Part shown: positions 58,878 to 64,000 of the stretch, piece after piece
Position numbering within the stretch: the first letter of the stretch is position 1
Layout: the number at the start of each line of letters is the position of its first letter
DNA from: Roseomonas sp. OT10
Lineage (GTDB): Bacteria; Pseudomonadota; Alphaproteobacteria; Acetobacterales; Acetobacteraceae
Length of the DNA stretch: 64,000 bases
Reading direction: 5' to 3'
Assembly (NCBI RefSeq): GCF_020991085.1
Contig: NZ_CP087719.1
Span: 682,001 to 746,000 of the forward strand
Notes under the pieces: generated by a model
Seen by the model: the letters and a program-made list of their open reading frames with translations, nothing else
The model's database searches: none
Told to the model about the DNA's origin: nothing
Made by a program: the position numbers and the translations under genes

Positions 58878-60281
58878 CTACAGCAGCGTGCCGCTCAGGA
58901 TCGCCATTGCCACGGTGAAGTAGATGATGAGCCCCATGACGTCGACCAGCGTCGCCACGAAGGGGGCGGAGGCGCTGGCGGGGTCGAAGCCCAGCCGCTT
59001 GAGGAGGAAGGGCAGCATCGAGCCTGCGAGCGAGCCGAAGGTGACGATGCCGACCAGCGCGGTGCCGACCGTCAGCGCGACCAGCGGCCAGTGCGGCCCG
59101 TAGTCGTAGAGGCCGATCATCTGCCAGGCGGTCACGCGCGTCATGCCCAGAATGGCCAGGATGCCGCCCAGCGTCAGGCCGGTCGGCAGCTCGCGCAGGG
59201 CGACCCGCCACCAGTCGCGCAGCTTCACCTCGCCCAGCGCCAGGGCGCGGATGAGCAACGAGGTCGCCTGGCTGCCGGAATTGCCGCCCGAACTCATGAT
59301 GAGCGGGATGAAGAGGGTGAGCACCACCGCCTTCTCCAGCTCGTCCTCGAAATGCTGCATGGCGCTGGCCGTCAGCATCTCGCCGACGAAGAGGATGCAC
59401 AGCCAGCCCGCGCGCTTGCGGATCATGTCCAGGAAGCCGAGCTGGCTGTACGGCTCGTCGAAGGCCTCCATGCCGCCGAAGCGGTGCGCGTCCTCCGTCC
59501 CCTCCTCGACGATCGCATCGATCACGTCGTCCACCGTGACGATGCCCAGGATGCGGCGCGCATCGTCCACCACCGGCACGGCCAGCAGGTCGTGGCGGCG
59601 GATGACGCGGGCCACCTCCTCCTGCTCCATCAGCGGCGGCACCGTCACCGGCTCGCCCTCGCGCGCGGCGGACAGCACGGGGGCGGCGGGATCGGCGGTG
59701 ATGAGGCGGCGCAGCGGCACGGCGCGGCGCAGCGCGCGGGTGCGCCGGTCGATGGCGTAGATGGCGTAGACCGTCTCGCGCGTGCGCTCCACCTCGCGGA
59801 TGTGCTGCAGCGTGCGCGCGACCGTCCAGTCGTCGGGGACGGTCAGCACCTCCGTCGTCATGATGCTGCCGGCGGTATGGGCGGGGTAGGAGAGCAGGCG
59901 CTGCACCGCCTGGCGCATCTCCTCGCTCAGCCGGGCGAGCAGCAGGGCGCGCGGCGGCTCGGTCAGCTCGCGGAAGACGTCGGCGACGCGGTCGGCCGAC
60001 ATGGCGTCGAGCAGCGGCGCGGCGCGCTCCACCGGCAGGGCGGCGACGATGCCGGCCGGGTCCAGCAGCTCCGGCTTGTCCAGGATCTCGACGGCGCGCT
60101 CGGGCGGCAGGCGGGCGAGGGCGGCGGCCGCGGCCTCCGGCTCCTCCTCGTTCAGCCGCTCCACCGCATCCGCGACATGGCCGGCGGCCAGCAGCGTGAC
60201 GAGGGGCTCCGGGTTCGGGCCAGGCTGGGACGGGCCAGGCTGGGAGGGACCGGGTTGGGAGGGAAGGGTGTTCGTGTCCAT
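58878..60281 (-). CDS. mgtE: Magnesium transporter MgtE
   Basis: Mg2+ channel-like transporter of 467 aa. The cytosolic N-domain and two CBS domains (about residues 135-270) precede five C-terminal helices; the selectivity segments IMSSGGNSGSQ and PFVATLVDVMGLIIYF are intact. The N-terminus carries three PSQPG repeats (residues 7-21). The family is gated by cytosolic Mg2+. A 243-bp gap to the next minus gene holds a GC-rich hairpin but no M-box pattern that I can recognise. Confidence 0.94.
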   Translation of the reverse strand: MDTNTLPSQPGPSQPGPSQPGPNPEPLVTLLAAGHVADAVERLNEEEPEAAAAALARLPPERAVEILDKPELLDPAGIVAALPVERAAPLLDAMSADRVADVFRELTEPPRALLLARLSEEMRQAVQRLLSYPAHTAGSIMTTEVLTVPDDWTVARTLQHIREVERTRETVYAIYAIDRRTRALRRAVPLRRLITADPAAPVLSAAREGEPVTVPPLMEQEEVARVIRRHDLLAVPVVDDARRILGIVTVDDVIDAIVEEGTEDAHRFGGMEAFDEPYSQLGFLDMIRKRAGWLCILFVGEMLTASAMQHFEDELEKAVVLTLFIPLIMSSGGNSGSQATSLLIRALALGEVKLRDWWRVALRELPTGLTLGGILAILGMTRVTAWQMIGLYDYGPHWPLVALTVGTALVGIVTFGSLAGSMLPFLLKRLGFDPASASAPFVATLVDVMGLIIYFTVAMAILSGTLL

Positions 60282-60524
60282 GGCTCACCTCGCCGTCGCG
60301 CCGCCGACGGCGGCGGGGGAGCCGATCCGGGGATCAGTCCGCAGCAGCCATCGACGGCACGAAAGATCGTCCGGGAATGTCGGGCATGATGCTCAACTGT
60401 TGCGGGGACCGCGCCGGGCCGGAGGCCGGGGGCGCGATGCGCGGCCAGTGAACCTCCGGCCCTGGCTTGTCAAGCCAAGTCCTGATGGCGGGGAGTCCGT
60501 GCGGGGCGGCGCCCCGGGCCGGAC

Positions 60525-61706
60525 TCAGCCCAGCTCCTTCAGCACGGCGTAGAGCGCCGACTTCGCCTCGAAGCCGATGCCGGGCACGTCCGGCAGGCGG
60601 ATGCGGCTGTCCTGCACGGGCGTGTCGTCGGCGAAGCCGCCGAAGGGGGCGAAGACCTCCGGGTAGCTTTCGTTGCCGCCCAGGCCGAGGCCGACGGCGA
60701 TGTTCAGGGCGAACTGGTGGCCCCCGTGCGGCACGCAGCGGCGGGGCGACCAGCCGTGCTGCTCCAGCATCCGCAGCGTGCGCAGGTACTCCACCAGCCC
60801 GTAGGAGAGCGCGGGGTCGAATTGCAGGATGTCGCGGTCCGGCCGCAGCCCGCCGTGGCGGATCAGGTTGCGCGCATCGGCCATCGAGAACAGGTTCTCG
60901 CCGGTCGCGATCGGCGGGCCGTAATGCTCGGCCAGGGTGGCGTGGGTGGAATAGTCCAGCGGGTCCAGCGGCTCCTCGTACCAGCGCAGGCCGAAGGGCT
61001 GGAGCGCCGCGGCATAGGCCAGCGCGGCATGCAGCCCGAAGCGGCCGTTCACGTCCACGCAGAGCCGCGAGCCGTCGCCGCCCAGCAGCTTCAGCACCGC
61101 CTCGATGCGGCGGAGGTCGAGCGGCAGCGCCTCGCGCAGCTCCATCCCCGGCTCGCCGCCGATCTTCATCTTCACGGTGGAGTAGCCGAGGCCGAGGTAG
61201 CGCTTCATCTCCTCGACGAGCGCGGACTCGTCCTTGCCCGGGTGGTAGTAGCCGCCGGCCGCATAGACCCAGGCCGTGTCGTCCGCCTCGCCGCCCCGGA
61301 AGCGCTCCGCCAGCAGGCGCCAGAGCGGCTTGCCCTCCAGCTTGGCCGCGGCATCCCACAGCGCCATGTCCAGAACGCCGACGGCGACGGAGCGCTCGCC
61401 GTGCCCGCCCGGCTTCTCGTTGCGCATCATCGCCGCCCAGGCGCCGGCCACGTTCAGCGAGCCGTCCTCGTGGCTCACCTGCGCCTCGGTGGCCGCGAGC
61501 AGGCGCGGCACGAAGCGCTCCTTCAGCAGCCCCGGCTGGGCGTAGCGGCCGTTGGAGTTGAAGCCATAGCCGGTGGCGCGCTTCCCGTTGCCGTCCTCCA
61601 CCGTCACGGCGACGATCGAGGCGGTCATGGCGGAGAAGTCGATATAGGCGTTGGCGATCTTGCTCGCGATCGGCGCGACGCCGTCCTTCACAGAAGCGAT
61701 GCGCAT
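60525..61706 (-). CDS. tarD: D(-)-tartrate dehydratase
   Basis: Enolase-superfamily dehydratase of 393 aa that turns D-tartrate into oxaloacetate. The sequence strongly matches Bradyrhizobium TarD: NAYIDFSAMTASIVAVTVEDG, GYGFNSNGRYAQPGL, NEKPGGHGERSVAVG, catalytic KMKIGG (Lys179, Lys181), WYEEPLDPLDYS, ATGENLFSMADARNL and PHGGHQFALNIA. ATG 61706 is selected; ATG 61724 adds six residues. A class-II glycerate kinase at 8.6 kb could serve the same carbon route. Confidence 0.9.
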   Translation of the reverse strand: MRIASVKDGVAPIASKIANAYIDFSAMTASIVAVTVEDGNGKRATGYGFNSNGRYAQPGLLKERFVPRLLAATEAQVSHEDGSLNVAGAWAAMMRNEKPGGHGERSVAVGVLDMALWDAAAKLEGKPLWRLLAERFRGGEADDTAWVYAAGGYYHPGKDESALVEEMKRYLGLGYSTVKMKIGGEPGMELREALPLDLRRIEAVLKLLGGDGSRLCVDVNGRFGLHAALAYAAALQPFGLRWYEEPLDPLDYSTHATLAEHYGPPIATGENLFSMADARNLIRHGGLRPDRDILQFDPALSYGLVEYLRTLRMLEQHGWSPRRCVPHGGHQFALNIAVGLGLGGNESYPEVFAPFGGFADDTPVQDSRIRLPDVPGIGFEAKSALYAVLKELG

Positions 61707-61851
61707 GCGTTCCCCCTCTTCCACGGTCGCGCGGGCGGCGGCAGGGTGCGCAGCCCCTTCCGGGAGTGTCCAGAGGGCGGGAGCGCGGGGAGGTCGGCAT
61801 GGCGGCGAGGACGCGGCGGGCGAGGAGGGCCGGCGGCACCCGGCGCTGCGC

Positions 61852-62439
61852 GTGACGATCCGCGCCTATCTCGCCGGGCCGGACGTCTTCCTGCCCGATG
61901 CGCCCGCCCATGCCGCGCGCAAGGTGGCCATCTGCGCCCGCCACGGCATCCTCGGCTGCCCGCCGCTGAACGAGGACGTGGCCAGCCTCGCCGCCATGCC
62001 GGAGGAGGCGGCCTGGCGCACCATCTTCGCCAAGGACCTGGCGATGATGGAATCCTGCCCCGTCGCCATCCTGAACCTCACCCCCTTCCGCGGCGCCTCG
62101 GCCGATGCGGGGACGCTGGTGGAGCTGGGCTGGTACCTCGGCCGCAACCGCCCGGTCTTCGGCTACTCCAACTGTGCCAGCCCCTTCGAGGCCCGCAACC
62201 GGGCGCAGGTGGCGGCGGTGCCCGACCCCTTGCCGGGCCTGGGGACCGGCGGCTTCGGCCTGCCGGACAACCTGATGATCGCCGGCGCCATCCTGACCGG
62301 CGGCCACCCCCTGGTGCTGCCGGAGGATGGGCAGGACCGTCCCTTCGACGCGCTGGACGTGTTCGAGCGCTGCGTGGCCCTGGCCGCAGCGACCCTCAGG
62401 GGCGGGGCCGGCCCGGGGGGGCCTGATCGGGATGCCTGA
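61852..62439 (+). CDS. Nucleoside 2-deoxyribosyltransferase-like protein
   Basis: Protein of 195 aa of the nucleoside 2-deoxyribosyltransferase fold, a glycosyl-transfer family using deoxynucleosides. Key features: YLAGPDVFLPD (phosphate/base loop) at the start, NEDVASL, CPVAILNLTPFRGASADAGTLVELGWYLGRNRPVFGYS, where the Glu is the expected nucleophile, and DNLMIAGA. It starts at GTG 61852, giving MTIRAYLAGPD. It diverges from tarD across 145 bp. Actual activity could be nucleoside hydrolysis. Confidence 0.8.
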   Translation: MTIRAYLAGPDVFLPDAPAHAARKVAICARHGILGCPPLNEDVASLAAMPEEAAWRTIFAKDLAMMESCPVAILNLTPFRGASADAGTLVELGWYLGRNRPVFGYSNCASPFEARNRAQVAAVPDPLPGLGTGGFGLPDNLMIAGAILTGGHPLVLPEDGQDRPFDALDVFERCVALAAATLRGGAGPGGPDRDA

Positions 62440-62562
62440 TCGGGTCCGTCCGATCGGGCCGGTCGATTTCCCCGGCATACCCTGGCATCACCTGATCGGC
62501 GCCCGCTCCTCGGCGGGCCGACAATCCGGCCGGCAGGCCCGCTACACGGGAGGATCCCACGC

Positions 62563-63531
62563 ATGAGCCCGACACGACGGCAGCTCCTGGCCGCCAGCCT
62601 CTGCACCGCGGCCGCTCCCGCCTTCGCGCAGGGCTATCCGGACCGCCCCGTGCGCATCATCGTCCCGTTCCCGCCGGGCGGCGGCACGGACAGCCTGGCG
62701 CGGCTGATGGCGGAGCGGCTGACGGCCACGATAGGCTGGACGATGGTGGTGGAGAACCGGCCGGGCGCCGGCGGCAACCTCGCGCTGGAAGCGACGGCCA
62801 GGAGCAGGCCGGACGGCTACACCATGGTGATGGCGCAGACCGACAACGTCGTGCTGAACCCCCTGACCTACCAGCGGCTGCCCTACGACCCCGACCGCGA
62901 CCTGATGCCGGTGGTGTTCGTCGCCAGCGGCGCCGCCGTGCTGGTGGTGCGGGCCGACGCGCCCTGGAAGGACCTGGCGGCGTTCACCGCCGCCGCCCGC
63001 GCGCAGGCCGGGCAGCTCACCTTCGGCTCGCCCGGCATCGGCACGGTGTCGCACCTGATCCTGGAGCTGTGGCAGCGCAGCGCCGACATCCGGCTGAACC
63101 ACATCCCCTATCGCGGCATCGCGCAGTCCCTGCCCGATCTCCTGAACGGGCAGATCGACAGCTACATGGGCTCCATCCCGACCCTGCGCGGGCATATCGA
63201 GGGCGGGCGGGTGCGGGCGCTGGCGGTGAGCTCCGCCCGGCGCTCGGCGGCGCTGCCGGAGGTGCCGACCTTCCGGGAGGCGGGGATCGAGGGGGTGGAG
63301 CTGGCCAGCGACTGGGGCCTGATGGCGCCGGCCGGCATGCCGGCCGAGATCGTCCAGCGGATCAATGCCGCCGTGAACCGGCTGCTGGAGGAGCCGGAGA
63401 CCCGCCGGCGGATCGTGGAGAGCGGGGCCGATGTCCGCGGCGGAACGCCGGAGGACCTCGGCCGGTTCTACGCGGCCGAGCGGGAGCGGCTGGGCCGGGT
63501 GGTGCGCGAGGCCGGCATCCGGATGGAGTAG
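62563..63531 (+). CDS. Bug/TctC-family periplasmic solute-binding protein
   Basis: Binding protein of 322 aa with signal RRQLLAASLCTAAAPAFAQG. The core shows DRPVRIIVPFPPGGGTDSLARL, VVENRPGAGGNLALEATARSRPDGYT and PYRGIAQSLPDLLNGQ. GGAGG lies 8 bp before ATG 62563. It is followed by a ring-opening amidohydrolase gene 110 bp later on the same strand, which suggests a heterocyclic imide as ligand. No TctA/B genes are nearby. Confidence 0.9.
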   Translation: MSPTRRQLLAASLCTAAAPAFAQGYPDRPVRIIVPFPPGGGTDSLARLMAERLTATIGWTMVVENRPGAGGNLALEATARSRPDGYTMVMAQTDNVVLNPLTYQRLPYDPDRDLMPVVFVASGAAVLVVRADAPWKDLAAFTAAARAQAGQLTFGSPGIGTVSHLILELWQRSADIRLNHIPYRGIAQSLPDLLNGQIDSYMGSIPTLRGHIEGGRVRALAVSSARRSAALPEVPTFREAGIEGVELASDWGLMAPAGMPAEIVQRINAAVNRLLEEPETRRRIVESGADVRGGTPEDLGRFYAAERERLGRVVREAGIRME

Positions 63532-63641
63532 GGGCCGGCCGCCGCCTCCCCTGGCCCGGCATTTGCCTGCCGGGCGGGCGTGCCGGCGGCCCGTCTTGGT
63601 GGCCTGTCTCGGCGGCCCGTATCGACCTGCTGGATCGCCGT

Positions 63642-64000
63642 ATGCCCCGCCTCGTCCTCCATCGCCTGTCCATGGCGCATCCCGGCGACGTCTCCGCGCT
63701 GGCCGGGCTGCTCGGCTCCGGGGCGCTCGACGCCCGCGACGTGCGCGCGGTGATCGGCAAGACCGAGGGCAATGGCGGGCTGAACGACTTCACCCGCGGC
63801 TTCTTTGCCCAGTCGCTGCTGCTCCTGCTCTCCCGCTGCACCGGCGAGGCGATGGAGGCGCTGGCGGGTCGCATCCCCTGCGTGCTCTCCGGCGGGACGG
63901 AGGGCGTGCTCTCCCCGCACTACGTCGTCTTCGCGGTGCAGGCCGCGCCGGATGCGGTGGGGGAGGGGCTGGCACTGGGCACCGCCTTCGGCCCGGTGGT
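63642..64000 (+). CDS. Ring-opening amidohydrolase (cyanuric acid hydrolase/barbiturase family), partial
   Basis: The first 119 codons only; the rest lies beyond the right edge. The family hydrolyses cyanuric acid or barbiturate rings. VIGKTEGNGGLNDFTRGFF places Lys40, and VLSGGTEGVLSPHYVVF places Ser83, matching the first Ser-Lys pair of AtzD-type enzymes. ATG 63642 is the only sensible start. It follows a Bug receptor gene, which fits uptake and opening of a cyclic ureide or imide. Which substrate is used cannot be decided here. Confidence 0.85.
   Translation, partial: MPRLVLHRLSMAHPGDVSALAGLLGSGALDARDVRAVIGKTEGNGGLNDFTRGFFAQSLLLLLSRCTGEAMEALAGRIPCVLSGGTEGVLSPHYVVFAVQAAPDAVGEGLALGTAFGPV

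Noticed and set aside
60282-60524. Mg2+ (M-box) riboswitch before mgtE
   Set aside because: The region has GC-rich hairpins, but I cannot recognise the conserved M-box features; a covariance search would be needed.
1-64000. tRNA, rRNA, transposase or prophage genes
   Set aside because: None could be recognised on either strand; the window is filled by ordinary protein genes and the intergenic elements.

Overview
The window is very GC-rich, gene-dense chromosomal DNA. It most resembles an alphaproteobacterium of the Acetobacteraceae (Roseomonas-like). The evidence is hopanoid genes (hpnA, hpnB, hpnM), a CobC/CobD pair, several Bug/TctC-type periplasmic binding proteins, a TRAP system, a ligase-associated Lhr/PdeM repair pair and high-GC codon use. 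The genus is an inference. There are no rRNA or tRNA genes, no CRISPR array, no recognisable IS transposase and no phage gene. Both edges cut genes: a flavin monooxygenase at the left and a ring-opening amidohydrolase at the right.

Layout. 1-8.5 kb: housekeeping and transport genes (ABC-F ATPase, Bcr/CflA-type MFS pump, DUF2171 protein, YihY membrane protein, release factor 3, MgtC-like protein). 8.5-13 kb: glycerate 2-kinase and a hopanoid locus in which hpnM diverges from hpnA-hpnB. 13.4-15.5 kb: divergent cobD/cobC whose 5' ends overlap. 15.6-19.6 kb: the coupled operon miaB-phoH-like-ybeY-CorC-like. 20-29.3 kb: small-molecule catabolism and uptake (enolase-superfamily enzyme, quinone reductase, Bug protein, a coupled TRAP dctPQM-hydrolase-RidA operon, sulfite-oxidase-like enzyme). 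29.3-36.3 kb: a minus-strand group lysA-DUF4175-PpiC isomerase-argJ and a small proline-rich membrane protein. 36.4-43.4 kb: a cupin, an IclR regulator, an iron alcohol dehydrogenase, a taurine/nitrate-type ABC transporter and a Bug protein. Two matching palindromes sit in its two divergent promoter regions. 43.6-49.4 kb: a DNA-repair group (Lhr-type helicase, PdeM nuclease, photolyase, metallophosphoesterase). 49.4-58.4 kb: PLP desulfhydrase, DUF3833 lipoprotein, a HAD phosphatase fused to a P-loop ATPase, a patatin lipase, divergent idnD/idnO sharing a GntR-type palindrome, and a DHA2 efflux pump. 58.9-64 kb: MgtE, D-tartrate dehydratase, a nucleoside deoxyribosyltransferase-like protein, a Bug protein and the start of a cyanurate/barbiturate-type amidohydrolase.

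The most unusual feature is a family of dispersed intergenic elements of about 420 bp. There are five full copies (at 4.1, 13.0, 19.9, 54.5 and 58.6 kb), a diverged relative at 46.1 kb and a solitary hairpin module at 54.9 kb. Each is a chain of strong hairpins with imperfect terminal inverted repeats. Every one lies close to the stop codon of a flanking gene, usually between convergent genes. The stems keep pairing although their sequence changes between copies, which suggests a selected DNA or RNA structure. No coding capacity is conserved. I know of no named family that matches.

Most genes are ordinary enzymes or transporters assigned from motifs. Substrates of the uptake proteins and of several oxidoreductases cannot be read from sequence alone.
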